A stretch of DNA of 64,000 nt, from positions 29,017,340-29,081,339 of the forward strand of contig CM049322.1 of the NCBI GenBank assembly GCA_026874595.1. The letters are read 5' to 3'. This document shows positions 11,701-24,600 of the stretch, in pieces. Both the position numbers and the translations under genes were made by a program. Under the pieces are notes generated by a model. It was not told the DNA's origin, searched no databases, and saw only the letters and a list, made by a program, of their open reading frames with translations. How positions within the stretch are numbered: position 1 is the stretch's first letter; every line of letters begins with the position of its first letter. Source of the DNA: Sipunculus nudus (taxonomy: Eukaryota; Annelida; Sipuncula; Golfingiida; Sipunculidae).

Positions 11701-14413
11701 CCCAGTAGGCAGTAATTCCATTTAATTTATCGCGGGCGATAATAAGTTTGTCTACGAAATAAATTATTGGACCATTTACACAACATATCATCCCTATATC
11801 AGTACATGGCGTCCGCAAGGGAGATACTTTGCACTGAATGTGTGTAGCTAGGAAAATTCCTTAAAGATTTAATGTAAATTATGCAAGAACTCTGACGGAT
11901 GAACACGAAAACTCACGTTGCCATGTAACCTTGACCTTGAAATGGTGTCGTGAAATATGTTGATTTCCGAAAATTAGTATCTTGTAATACTGGCTAGGGG
12001 GCGGGGATTGGGGGTTGATTGACTGATTGACAAATCTTGATCCCCTTCACACAGGAGGTAGTAAGTTAGTTTTATTTGGCACATAGCACACCCTGATTCA
12101 GCGAGGATAGCACGATAAAGTTAAAAACATATGTCCACAGCCAGTGGTACTTATTAAAAATTAACATAACACTGATAACACAATCTTGTGAGAACCGATC
12201 ATAGCCATGCAGGAGCACATTGCTTACATTCCATCAATTATTATCATAATTTATATCCAGGATCAGGACTAAGTGTCTTTCTAATGCTTAGTGTGCTTTT
12301 TACCCATGTCGTGGGGCATTTTATACGATGGCATTTATTTAAATTTCCCCTACATAAGTTCATGAACATCCGTGAAGATTTTCAGAGGAAATGAAATATA
12401 TAATTTGTATCATGTACACTATGATGAGCTAGATAGGCTTATAATATTTGGAACATGTCCCGTTATTAGGGATGGGTAAGTGTAAGTGGGAGCCGCGCAG
12501 CCCCTCCCCCTTTTTCCCACTTCATTGAGAAATATATATAAATTAAAATACAACTTGATAAAACAAAGCTCCCGATATTTATTTAAACACCGTTTATTTC
12601 CCTATTTCTGCAGGCAATATATAGTTATATGTAAATATTCTACTGTCACTCCCGGTACATGTGTTTACCCGGGCCAGGGTTTTGTCCCTCCTCCCCCCCC
12701 CCCCCCCCCCCCCCCTTCTAAATTCTTCTGTCTGGCCCTGCATGGTTAATCATTATTATGATCCATTAACATCATGGAGTAACCTATGAATAAATAGATG
12801 AAAAGTCCTGGAAAGATCTATGGAATCTTAATTTTTGTTACTCAATGCGTCCTCTATACATATATAGTATAGTAATCCAAAAACAAAGTTCCCTTGCAGT
12901 TTCATTAGTTGTGAATCCCTGAATTATTTTGGCCGTTTTTTTTGTTTGCAATTTTTACATTCGGAAACAAAATTCTAAAAATACAACAGAATAAGGTAAA
13001 TCGTGAAAGCATGGACAAATTGGACGAATTTAAAAGGTGAAATAATAGTGACATGGGGATATACAGTTCCGGTTTTATAGTATAGGCCTACGTATAATAC
13101 GTACAGATCACTGAACAATTGGCTACCATCAATGGGATGGTGCGTTCGAGCACATTTCGGACCATTAACCAAGACCGTTTTTTAACATGCACACAAATGA
13201 ATATGCATATATATAGGCCTATATATAATATTTTTTTAACATTATAGTATATCATATTATATTGTATTAAATTATATTATATATACGTGCGTATGCTTTA
13301 TTGTGTTTATAAAGGGAACAGCTTCATTCCATCAGTTTCTTTCTTATACATGTTAAGATGCAGTCGAAAAATTGACCTGCTTAACCTATATTAAATGTAT
13401 TAAAAGTAGCAATTCTTGGGCTCTTTTCTTTACTAGAAATTATCCTGATATTTATTCCAGTCTCTCGAGGCTAATAAAACTATGATGAGAACAAGCTTAC
13501 GCAGTTGCGTCCAAACTTACGTATAATACGACATACCCTTGTTAAATAAAATGAAAGGGACTAGTGCGCATTATTTAAAAATGGCTACATAATAATGTAA
13601 TTTTTAGCCGTTGAATTCATTGTGATATTACATTTTGATATAAAAGAAAAAAGGGATTTAATTGATTTTTTTTTCTATTTACTGACGAGGGAATACATTC
13701 AGCACACAATGATTTGGATTTTTCTTGGATCTAACAACAATTTGGATCTTCCAATGATTGGATATCATAAAGCGATTTCACAGGAATCAGAATACCTGGT
13801 GAATTTGTAATTAAAATAGGTAGAATATCAATGAAAAAATAGCAAACTATATATATATATTATAAATTTCAAGGACCTTAAATGTTTTATGTGAGGTATT
13901 TTGAAAGATTTTATTTTATTTTTACTTGTCCTCAAGCAAGTGCATGGTGCTTCACTGCTCGATTGTTGAACCCTGCCTTTAACATTATATATACCTGGAC
14001 TTCTCTTGCCTGAAAAGACTGACACATCGAAACTTTAAATTTTTAGGGGACCTAATGTATGCGTCTTATAAATGTGTTGCCCTTCGGTCCTGCTTGCCAC
14101 TTGTTATGAGTTCATATCCTTTTCATTAATTCGATCTAATTATATCTGCAAACAAACAAAAGTTGGCCTGTTGGTTCCTCCGAGTTTAATATTTTAAAAA
14201 ATGTATTTCAAGCTTAATTGCACCCTCGACCATATACACAGTAGGCTATTTTAATTAAGGGGTTTGGTGGACAAAAAAATACTGAACAATTTATATTTAC
14301 GATAAAAGCAAACATAGAAACATTGTCTTACAATTCGACTCAAAGCATCTGGAAAAAATGCACCTGTGTAAACGTATGAAAGACACCGATTAGTAGGGTG
14401 AAACTACGAAGGG
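11701..14413. other. Intergenic DNA, no gene recognised
   Basis: Holds a long C run near 12687-12715 and short (AT)n stretches near 13200-13290 and 13850. Open frames are under 90 codons, without motifs or splice context. Confidence 0.45.
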
Positions 14414-14415
14414 TA

Positions 14416-14880
14416 CACTCTTAGCAAAAAAGGTTCTTTATGGAACCCCTAGGGGTTCTTTGGCTTGTCCCAATAGCAGAACCCCTACGGGTTCTTTAAA
14501 AGAACCCTATCCAGGGTTCTTTTAAAGAACCCCATGGAGGGTTCTTTTAAGGGTTCTTTTAAAGAACCATACCCAGGGGTTCTTTTAAAGAACCCCATGG
14601 AGGGTTCTTTTAAGGGTTCTTAAGGGTTCTTTTAAAGAACCATACCCAGGGGTTCTTTTAAAGAACCCTAACACGGGTTCTCGTAAGGGTTCTTGGTGAT
14701 TCATTTGGGTTCTTTGTATGAATCCTTAGGGTTCTTTATAGGGTTCTTAAATGGTTCATATTGGTTCTTTACAAGCTCTTATGGGTTCTTTTAATGGTAC
14801 ATTTGTATCTTCAAAAGAATCGATAGGGTTCATTAGATTCTTTATAGTTCTGAATATGGTTGATATTGGTCCTTAAAAGG
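14416..14880. repeat. GGTTCTTT / AAAGAACC palindromic array
   Basis: A dense run of alternating GGGTTCTTT and AAAGAACCC words includes a roughly 80-bp unit repeated twice (CCATGGAGGGTTCTTTTAAG and CATACCCAGGGGTTC). It decays rightward into single GGTTCTT words. It forms the left arm of the inverted-repeat element. Confidence 0.85.
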
Positions 14881-15398
14881 TACGTTAATCCACTGTTTAT
14901 AACTTTCTTGTACAATTATTCCCGGGTATCAGGTGGGCCTGTATTGGTTCTTGTAGTTCCATATAGCAAAATACAAAATTATAGGGAAAGTATTATGATC
15001 CAGGGTCTTTGTTCAGTTAGTTTCTGAAAAAAGTAACTACAATGTATGTCAAATATTTATTTTATTTATTAATTAGAAATGTACTCATACAGCGCTGACA
15101 ACCATCAAGGCAGCTCATTAGCTTTGTTAGAATTGCAAAATAAATCCTTAATTAAAATGGCCCTCATGCTGCACGTCGACATAATAACATATTTAAAAGA
15201 AACAACACGTGGAGTGACTTCATTGTTCTCTGTGGAGTCACGTCTGTTACATAACCACTCGCATGGCCATATCGTCACTTCCTACGGCCTTGTGCACTCA
15301 GTTGTACTGTATAACCCATAAAGCACTCATTCCGAGGTTATATACTGCCGATCATTGCCGTGCTGCCTTTTATCACAATGGATGAATATTCATCTTGA

Positions 15399-16380
15399 TC
15401 AACTGGTCAGGTGACCATGCATCCTGAGCACCGAAACGGTCGGATCTCTCCCTTCAACAGCTGGCATGCGATATATAAAGTGTTCGAGGAACTGTAGAGT
15501 ATTTTCCAGCTGTTTAGGATATTCAATGCCATATACGTAGTATGCTGCAAACAATAAAGACACAGCATAACTAACATCCATGTCCATTTCTTTTACTATG
15601 ATTACCCCGTCCATGGCCAAAGAGGCTCTCTTGCATATGAGGGGATTTTCTCCTTTGAGCAATATCGTCGGTGTGACACAGTTGTCTGCCTCCTACAAAT
15701 ATAAAAATAGTATTTATATAATACATAAGTCAGAGCTATACTGGTATATTGGTTCATCTAATAATGTGTGTCTCTCTGTGAAAATCATGATTAATCTTCT
15801 AGGTACAAGTTTATTTTGCAGCTGTTTTACCTCTAATTTATATTTTCTTTCAAACTCACCCATTCTGTTTTACGTGTGTTGGTCTTTAACTGAGAGGATT
15901 CAATAAAAATTTCAAGAAATTTATTAGGCAGAAAAAAAATCGTGATATGAGATATTCCAAAACAAATATTTAACTGGACTTGAAATAAACAAAGCAAGGG
16001 CATAGAGTGACACCCTACCTTTTCTGCCGAGTACATGAGTGACTCCTTTTCATGGAAGAGGGATGGCAGCAGAAGTGTGGCAGCTGCAAGCTTCAGTTCT
16101 GAAAGTAAAAGAAAGATATATAACGAAAAAATGTAACCATGAAGTACTATGGGCTTTTGTTTACTTTTGTCAAAAGTGATGAGGAGTTTATTGGGAAGTT
16201 TATCTGTCAGAATGTCTGTCTACTTAAAGGCAAGAAAACCTGAAAATGAATATCAGTGTCTTGACATTTTGTGACAGATGTGACCTTTGCGTTTTTGTGC
16301 AACTTGTTGCAGCAATGTATTTTTAGAGAACGGTGTACTTACTCTTCTCTGCTTCCTCTTCAAGTTGCTCATCAATGACG
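15399..16380 (-). CDS. C-terminal exons of an unnamed animal-expanded protein family
   Basis: Three exons join in frame on the minus strand: 16380-16343, 16098-16019 and 15692-15399 (stop TGA). All internal borders are AG/GT, with phases 1 then 0. Upstream exons were not found, so the start is missing. The product (about 136 residues) has a coil start (VIDEQLEEEAEKK), a hydrophobic stretch (AAATLLLPSLF), then DGVIIVKE and LLFAAYYVYGIEYP followed by FLEHFIYRM. From memory this order (a D/EG strand, then LLFxxxYxxxxxYPxxLxxTxxF) matches the C-terminal part of large, lineage-expanded families in fish and invertebrates often labelled uncharacterised or SAM-domain-3-like. The function is unknown. 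It lies inside the 3.1-kb TIR element, so it may be transposon cargo or a captured host fragment. Confidence 0.5.
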
Positions 16381-16418
16381 CTGTGCATGTATAAATTGCA
16401 TCAGATAATACATAATTT

Positions 16419-16419
<1 letters not shown>

Positions 16420-16461
<42 letters not shown>

Positions 16462-16636
16462 CAGATTATACATCATATCAAATTCTATATAATCTATATT
16501 TATATATATATTACATCAGAGTATGTATTATATCGGATTTTATATAATATATATAATCAGATTATACATTATATCAAATTTTATATAATATATATATATA
16601 TATATATTACATCAGAGTATGTTTTATATCAAATTT

Positions 16637-16678
<42 letters not shown>

Positions 16679-16702
16679 CATCAGAGTATTATATTATATC
16701 AG

Positions 16703-16742
<40 letters not shown>

Positions 16743-16811
16743 CAGATTATACATAATATCAGATTTTAAATATATATTTGTGTATATATATGTATATATA
16801 TGTATATATAT

Positions 16812-16867
<56 letters not shown>
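16420..16867. repeat. (AT)n expansions interspersed with ATCAGATTATACAT units
   Basis: At least five AT tracts are separated by a repeated spacer (TACATCAGAGTATG / ATCAGATTATACAT, then TATATCAAATTTTATATA). It is a higher-order tandem array whose unit carries its own expandable AT microsatellite. It lies upstream of the first exon found for the minus-strand gene fragment. Confidence 0.8.
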
Positions 16868-17493
16868 TTACAGGTTGATATGTGTCAAGGCCAACATGGT
16901 CTTGGAAATGCAGGTTTGATGATACAAATGTACATACAATCATGTCAGGCATACAAGTTTCATGCGTTCAACCTCCCTGGGAGAGATTCAGCAAGGTCCA
17001 GATGGTCCAGGATGGATCCAGCCTTCTAGATATGGTCATTAAAGCAATCTCTTTGATTTGCAGCCCAGTTGTACTTCCAACATATTAAGCAGTTCGGACT
17101 CTTTTAATAGGAATAGACAAGATATATAATATTTGCATGATATATGCATATATATGTGTGTAAGATTTGGGCATTGCATAATATATATATATATATATAA
17201 ATATGCATATATATATATGTGTGTATATATACGTGTGAGTTGTTTCTTTTAAATAACTTGTATTCTTTACAGTATGGACCTTTCTAAAACTTAATCAGAC
17301 GACTATATATATCTCCCGATTCTTCAAAGAACCCCACACATGTAGTATAAAGAACCCTCATTGCGTCAAAGATCCCCTTGGAACCCTTTAGAACCAATTC
17401 CGGTTCTTTGGGGTTCTTTGGTCACACAGGGTTCCGTAAAGAACCCGTATCAGTTCAAAGAACCTTCAAAGAACCATTTGTGCTAAGAGTGTA

Positions 17494-19090
17494 TATATAA
17501 GTGTATACATGTATATTCCATTTACTGACTATAGGGCACAGTGAATTTAATAGCGAAGTATACATAGGCCTTTAAACACAAAAATATGAACACTGGGCAG
17601 CCAACACAGTTTAACGTTTTTATCGAATGGAATTCTGGATTATATAAACCTTTTGAATTATACGTATTAGTGGAAAAGTATAAAATATTATCTCGCATAC
17701 ATAAGTATATGGAAAGACCATGCATCTCTTCAAATTTGGTGTAGCATATATCGTTTGCATGGTGATCGTCCTAGGAGCCAGCCGTAAAGGGGGGGGGGGG
17801 GTGCGAAAGCATTTACCGCCCCCCCCCCCCCCCACCCCCCACCTTACGCCCTTGACCTGCACATACGGAGAGTCTGATCGGCCAGCACATACTGTTGGGT
17901 ATTAATAATAGATCGTTCATATATCTATAGTACCCCTACGTGTCCTGTTGAGCTTATAGGGGACAGTTATGATTAAGGAGCCAAACTGACCAGACGCTTT
18001 AAACTTGTTCAGAGAATTTTTCCAGGGACCCCTCCTTAAGGGAAGAGGTGGGGGGGGGGGCATTATCTTGTGGACTATGTATATATTTATATAATTGTAT
18101 CCTGAACCAATAAACAACTATAATTACTATATGGTCGTCAAAGCTGTTTGTGAGCTGTTGTGACCATGAGAACCTTAAAGTAGGCAATTTAAAATTGCGA
18201 GCTGTGCCAGTTTGTTCACCATACTGCCAGCAATGGCGAATCAAGGTATACCAAGCAGACAACCGGTGAACCAACCCAGTGTCCCAGTCTGACTTGCAGC
18301 TGATCAGAGTCAATAAACCGTTAGCAAGACCAATTAGCAAATACAGGACACTCAGGCGGCAAAATTAACAAACAGCAGAGGATGAACAAGTCTATATAAG
18401 CCCCTGGTAATAGTGCCAACAAGGTGGGATGAGAGTTAGGAAGAACCAGTCGGCCATCCTACTGAGTACTGACGTCATTCAAGCCAGTAAGAAATGAAAT
18501 ATAACAAATTATATATTACTGATTATTGAAAAGTACCTTCATTAGCAGCTTTGTGCTACTTGTACAATTCAATAGATAATATATATAAATAAATATGTTT
18601 CAACCAAATACATGCTGCCTATCACAGAATATGTTTACCATTTGACTAGATAAAAACCACTAACAGTAGTCATTAAGATTGGCCAAAGTGACCTTTAAAA
18701 TGTCTATTAAAAGAGAATCCTTAATTCTATATGGCATCTCAATATATGATAAAAAAATATTTAAAACATATTCTATGAGTTCAAGTGGCCAAATGTGGCC
18801 TATCACAGATGATTCACTGTATGACTAGACAAAAGACCTTTTAAAGCAATTTTGCCTAAAAATATATTCTCGATGGCTCAAAATCCATTAAAAGTGATAG
18901 CGAAAGTAACTTATATTAACAATAAGACATACATGTAGTTACAGGAGTTTACATGCAACTGGAAATGTAACTAAAATAAATAAAATGTCTGTTTTCTTGG
19001 TCTCTTATCTTCTGTAACAGATGTGCTTTCACCTGTTTCGTGAACCCATATTTGGATTAACTAGTTAGTAAATCAGGTGGTTAATTGTTC
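17494..19090. other. Intergenic DNA with G/C homopolymer tracts
   Basis: No gene supported. Holds a G run at about 17790-17801 and a C run at 17819-17835, so the two could pair as a G:C stem. Another G run lies at about 18050-18060. The rest is AT-rich and unremarkable. Confidence 0.45.
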
Positions 19091-19094
19091 CATA

Positions 19095-19520
19095 ATTGGA
19101 TTCCTGAGTATACAAATGATTGTTTGCCTTTAGAACCGATTCTGGGCATTGTGAAATTTAATAACGTCGACTGTTTCTTGTGAAATGACTATGCACTAAT
19201 TTATATTTATTAAACCGTTCCAGAAGATATCTTGGAGCTTTATTGCCTATAATATTATACATATGTTTTAATTTGAGCTGAGGTACTCTGCTTTCCACAT
19301 TTAACCACCCTACATTTTTCAACTCTTCAAATCCTATGTGAGACCGGTTATCAAGGTCAATATGAATATAACCATTTTGTTTTGACAGACTTGCAATTTC
19401 TTTTAAGTGGATAAATTTAGCGAGGCGTACCAGTTACAACATTACAACAATCAAAACGGCACTGAATCAAAGTTGAGCACAATGTTATTCCTTCCTTTGA
19501 ATAAGTACATCAGCATATTT
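19095..19520 (-). pseudogene. Decayed LINE reverse transcriptase C-terminus
   Basis: Translating the minus strand in three successive frames gives WYASLNLST then LQVCQNK. It continues with IGFEELKNVGWLNVESRV, QLKLKHMYNI and APRYLLERFN, and after another frameshift SFVYSGIQLWNN. This order is that of the thumb and C-terminal region of jockey/CR1-like LINE reverse transcriptases (QNK, GWL, QLKL, APxYL, S..YSG..LWN). Several stops and at least two frameshifts show that it is dead. The catalytic domain upstream is not visible. Confidence 0.65.
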
Positions 19521-19529
19521 ATACATACA

Positions 19530-21336
19530 TTTTAGTCTGTTATTACGTTTGTATATAGAAATGATCTTATCCTAAGGATCGAGAGTGAGCGAAACTTAGT
19601 TAAGACAGGCATTATATAGGACGAAACAATCATCAAGTCGGCTACACTCACAATATAGGTCCCCACTGTATGGTGTCTGTTCTGCCTAAAATTCCTGCTA
19701 GCCTACTATATAGCACTCAAATCATTGAACCCTTACAGTTTACACGCTTGACCGCGCTCCTTATTGTTGAAAGAGCCCCATCTTTTGTGAAGGGATCTTG
19801 TATACATAATGGGTGGATTATAAAGCCATTTCAAAGTCTGGGCGTGCTGTGCTCAGGTAGTTTTGACCAAGGGCCAGACAACTCACCGTCACTATGTTCA
19901 GTTCACTTGGGGCAGGTAGGTTTCTTCCATGAACTGTTCATCGGAATTCTTTTTTAAGTGTATTGAGTATTTATCTGATTAGATAATCGATGACCGCTTC
20001 CTGTTCCATAAGCTGCCTAGAATTAATATATAGGCCTGCCGTACCGAGGTGTCGGTTCCTCCATGCATGGTGTCAGCAGAATCGGTTGCAACAGTGCTCT
20101 CTGATTTACACGCGGTGGTAAATGTAAAGTTTCTTTAATTACGATATTTACATTTCAACGTGCTATAAGCCATGGAATATTTATATTAAATCTGAAGTTT
20201 ACGTCTGCATCCATTTAGTTCCACACAAGTTGTCATTTATATTACCACTATGGACTTTGTCTAGTTCAGTGGTACATCGCCAGCCTTTTGTTTCATTAGA
20301 TAAGGCCGCCAGACGGATCCCAAACGTTGACAGCATATTCTAAGGTTGATCCTTTCAGAAAGAAGTCTAGGATATTCCTGGTCGTGTATTACTGCTACAT
20401 CATACTGGGCCGGAGCTAGACAGACCTTTTATCTCCAGATAGCCGTGTTGGTGTTTCCGACTTTAATCATGTGCACTGTTTCGGTCCTCTAGTCCTTTTC
20501 CGGGGTTGAGACACCTGCAGTCGTTTCATGTTGTGTTTACTGTCCTCGTCACATTTCAGTGTTATCAAGCGTGCCTAGGCCAAATATTCTAATTAGCAAT
20601 ATATAATGACATTTTTTTTAAAAATTTCCTCGGATAATAATTATACCTCACAGACTGCAAGGTATTATTTTTCTTGGTTGATGACTTTGTTTGCCTTTTT
20701 AGCAAATTCACCAAAGAACAATCCAAAAAAATTCAGATAACCTGGATATCCCTCCGATACTCTTTTTTAAATTCTTCTGTAGCATTGCCAGAAGTTTAAT
20801 CTCGGCCGTGGGCCATGCTGAGTCATTCACTAGTTTTAGGGACGCCTTTGATCTGGACCTCCCTTGTGATCCCAACATGGTGTTGGTAAACCGTGGCAAA
20901 TTTTCTCTATGCAGCATGAACCAACTAGGTAGAGCCGGTACACATATGTGGTCTTGCAATACCTTTGTTAGTTTGTGTAAACATTAATTCTGGAACAGAG
21001 TATGTCAATAATTAAGCTGACAATTTATATATATATACACACACACATATATATATGTATATACAATGTTTATATATATATAAAGTTAATATATAAATAA
21101 TTTAAATATTTATATATTCGCAGTACTCGGGTCTTCAAATATTTCACTGCTAAAAGGGATGCATGAGACGACCTTGGAGGAAAAATAGCTTACTTCATTA
21201 TTTTCTATAGAAACGCAAATCTTAAATCAGTATAAATAATAATAATAATAATAACTTAGTTTTATTATTAGCATATATTATCATTATTAAAATTATTATC
21301 ATCTTAATCAAAATCATATTTATTGAATGATTCATT

Positions 21337-21377
<41 letters not shown>

Positions 21378-21432
21378 TGTTTAATGCATATAATGTATAA
21401 TAGTACGTAATAATTATAATAATAATAATAAA

Positions 21433-21474
<42 letters not shown>

Positions 21475-21666
21475 CTCGATCATAATAATAACAATCATTA
21501 TTAAATAAAACAATCGTCTCACATACATATGACCGCAAATGCATCGTTATTAAGACCCCCCCCCCCCCCCCGCCCACTTTCTAAAAAAAAATAATACGGA
21601 TTTATATATATTATGTGACACCAAGGACGCTTGATCGGTAGTTCTAAATCACAGAAAGTGAGGACA
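19530..21666. other. Region upstream of RBBP5
   Basis: Contains TA-rich stretches near 21020-21110, a TAA/TTA trinucleotide repeat block at about 21230-21480 with an (AT)n at 21340-21372, and a C run at 21556-21571. A 5' UTR and promoter are expected here, but I see no TATA box or CpG cluster that fixes the start site. The minus frame at 20708-20959 has no recognisable motif. Confidence 0.45.
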
Positions 21667-21685
21667 ATGAATTTAGAACTGCTGG
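21667..21685 (+). CDS. RBBP5: RBBP5 coding exon 1
   Basis: Encodes MNLELL plus one base, identical to the conserved start of animal RBBP5. The donor is G|GTAAGT. It ends in phase 1. The 5' UTR extends left by an unknown amount. Confidence 0.9.
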
Positions 21686-24600
21686 GTAAGTATGGCAAAT
21701 TATAACCCACAGAGACATCACATTTGTCAGCAGATTATATGTATTTTTTAAAGATCAGACAAATGTCACGATTGGTGTGTCTGTTTCTTTTCAGAGTCTT
21801 TTGGGCAGAGCTATCCTGAGGTAAGTACTCATATTATCGCTCACAAATCTTTGCACAGTGTTGTGTGTTCCCAGTGTTGGTTTAAGATCGCGCAGACGAC
21901 ACTCAGGCACCGAATTTGCATGCATTTCATGTACTTCTTTAATTAACAGGGCTCTGACCTCTCCATGTTTAGTTCGAACATTCCAAACTAAAAGGTGCCT
22001 ATTCTTTATCCAGGTATAGGTATATCAACAAAAAATTTAAAAAAAAATTAGTATGAAAAGATAGCTCTTTGCATTAAGTATATTGATGCAATTTGAAATT
22101 TTTTTATTATGTCTACTAGAACCTAAGTATACCTGGCAGGTATATTAGGTGTACATAAAATAGTGTTCTCTACAGGAAATAAATTTAATAAAATACTTAA
22201 ATAGTATCTACCTAGATTCCATTCTCAAAATGCCAGATGTGTTAATTTATTAATTGTAAAGGGCATCCATCATAATTAAATAATACCAAGGCAATCATAA
22301 AAATCAGAAACAAAGTGTAAGTGAGAATATTTTTCATGTTACTCTTTCGAAATGACTAATTTTGGTTCTTGGACAATGGCATCTCCTTAAAAGTCTTCCT
22401 CTCCAGTTTTAAAGCCTTCCTCAAATGTGTTTTTCTAAATTAACACAAGGTGGTGCTGATAAGCAAATGCAGGAGTTACCATAAATAACAATAATCTTAA
22501 TCAAAGGTACCTCATAATTCCATTGTTTTTAAATAAGCTGAAAGTTAACTATACACATATTGTATCATTATCAAAACTCTGTATCCATGTGCAAAATCTT
22601 ATCACAGACACGCATAATATGAATACATTCATATGCAAAGGTATATTATATTTACATGTAAACAAAAACATGTTTATTCTTTATCTCCCTCAGAAAAGTT
22701 TTCATACTCCTCTTGGTTAAACAGACACTCAGAGGTTTTGCTTGCACAACATTAATATAACAAAGGGTGTGAAAACAAGCTGTCTGATTTGTACTGATAC
22801 AAGTCAAAAGGTCATTTAAACAACATTAATGACATATATATTTATATGTTGTTGCTATATTTCTTCCCCTGGAAGGAATGTTGGGCAGGTAGCATTCCTT
22901 TTCATTCCCTTGGGCAGAATGTGCCACTCTTGAAACCATTTCCCTACACCCATACACCATAGAAATAAATTGTGGGATGAGTAACATGAAAAAAGTTTAA
23001 ACACATTCTCCTGCACTGACCAATTGTAACAGAATCTAATTTATTGATGATTCATGGTATGTAAATCTGCCTTCTTTGACAGCATGTTATTGAAATAGTA
23101 CCAATAGTTGCACATTCCAATTATAGTAAACAGATGCATCAGTTGTATTTATCAACATAAAAAAAAACAGGTGAAAGAGAGGCACCAAGCCGGTAAGCTG
23201 GGACACATTCATGAGGAAACTTTTACATTCAGCTAAAGTGAGAAAAGGGCAATGCAGAAATAATCTGTTGATGTATGTATTTGTAATGATATAATTGATA
23301 TCCATTTGTATATAGAGCTACAGATTTACTTCACAGAATTTACCGGAGTCTCTAAATTTTTGTATCTTTACCCAAAGAGAGGAATAACATTTAAAGAAAA
23401 GAATCCCATATTAGGTTTGAGTTATACAAAGTAATCAGGTTTATTAGAACCAAAAGGTCCCACACAGGCCTCTTGAGACTGTCCAAGTTGTCCATTCATA
23501 AAGTCATAAACTTAGATTTTCACATTCTAACACTGCTTTGAAGCTTCTTTCTACCTGTATCTCAGAATTATTTACCAATAGGCTAAATGTTTTGCATAAA
23601 ATTTTGTCTCGTTTTGTTGATATATTTTTGTCTTAGCATTTCTCTTTATTGCTTACTGCACACTAATCACATATTTTACTTGTTTATTTCCCTGATTTGA
23701 CAGGATCTTGATGGTGTTCTTGACAGTATTAGTATAGCTATAACGTGTCAGTTTAACCGGCATGGTACATTGCTGGCTGTTGGCTGTAATGATGGTCGTA
23801 TCGTCATCTGGGATTTCCTGACCAGAGGGATTGCCAAAGTGATCAGCGCCCATGTACACCCTGTCTGTTCACTGAGGTGAGGTACCAGGAGATATCATGA
23901 AATTAATTTAATATGTGTCAAATATGTTTATTTTTAGTTTTTCAGAATGAACTTTTTCAGATTTTTTTTTTCATTTTACTTTTAATTGACCATCGGATAA
24001 CTTTCCCATGTTTGGTAATCTTGACTGATTTGATTATCAGTACTCTATTGTATATGCAAATATGTAATATGTAGAATGAATCTGAGAGCCTAAGGGAAAA
24101 AACTGATATTCATAACCATATTGTTTTCATGAAATACATTTTCTGGGATATCTTGTGCTGGTTTCTGACACTTAAATAAAATTAATGTATTATACCATTA
24201 TCATTGACTGTAGCTGGAACCAAGCTGGTCACAAACTGCTGAGTGCAGCCCCAGATAATGTGATGTCAGTCTGGTTTCTGACACTTAAATAAAAATTAAT
24301 GTATTAATACCATTATTATTGACTGTAGCTGGAACTAAGATGGCCACAAACTGCTGAGTGCAGCCCCAGATAATGTGATGTCAGTCTGGTTTCTGACACT
24401 TAAATAAAATTAATGTATTAATACCATTATTATTGACTGTAGCTGGAACCGAGATGGCCACAAACTGCTGAGTGCAGCCACAGATAATGTGGTGTCTGTC
24501 TGGGATGTTACGACAGGGGAGTGTGACAAAACCTACCGCTTCCCGTCTCCGGTTCTCAAGGTCATGTTCCATCCCAGAGACAGGTTTGTACTACAGCTTA

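Larger units (their letters stand above)
14416..17491. mobile_element. TIR element (3.1 kb) with extended GGTTCTTT ends
   Basis: The left end reads CACTCTTAGCAAAAAAGGTT. The reverse complement of the right end reads CACTCTTAGCACAAATGGTT, and both continue into GGTTCTTT-rich sequence. TA dinucleotides flank both outer ends (14414-14415, 17492-17493). The left subterminal block (14440-14870) is packed with GGGTTCTTTTAAAGAACCC-type palindromes; the right block (17320-17480) is similar but shorter. The interior contains minus-strand spliced exons (15399-16380) and large AT microsatellites. A CACT start recalls CACTA elements, but no 3-bp duplication is visible, so the class is open. Confidence 0.65.

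Noticed and set aside
16704-16952. Possible further exon of the minus-strand gene fragment ending at a GTAAGA donor near 16871
   Set aside because: The frame needed to join phase 2 into the 16380 exon has an upstream stop and no convincing acceptor. Left out of the model.
20708-20959. Minus-strand open frame of ~83 codons upstream of RBBP5
   Set aside because: It starts from TTG, has no acceptor or donor that extends it, and I recognise no motif. Possibly a repeat remnant.
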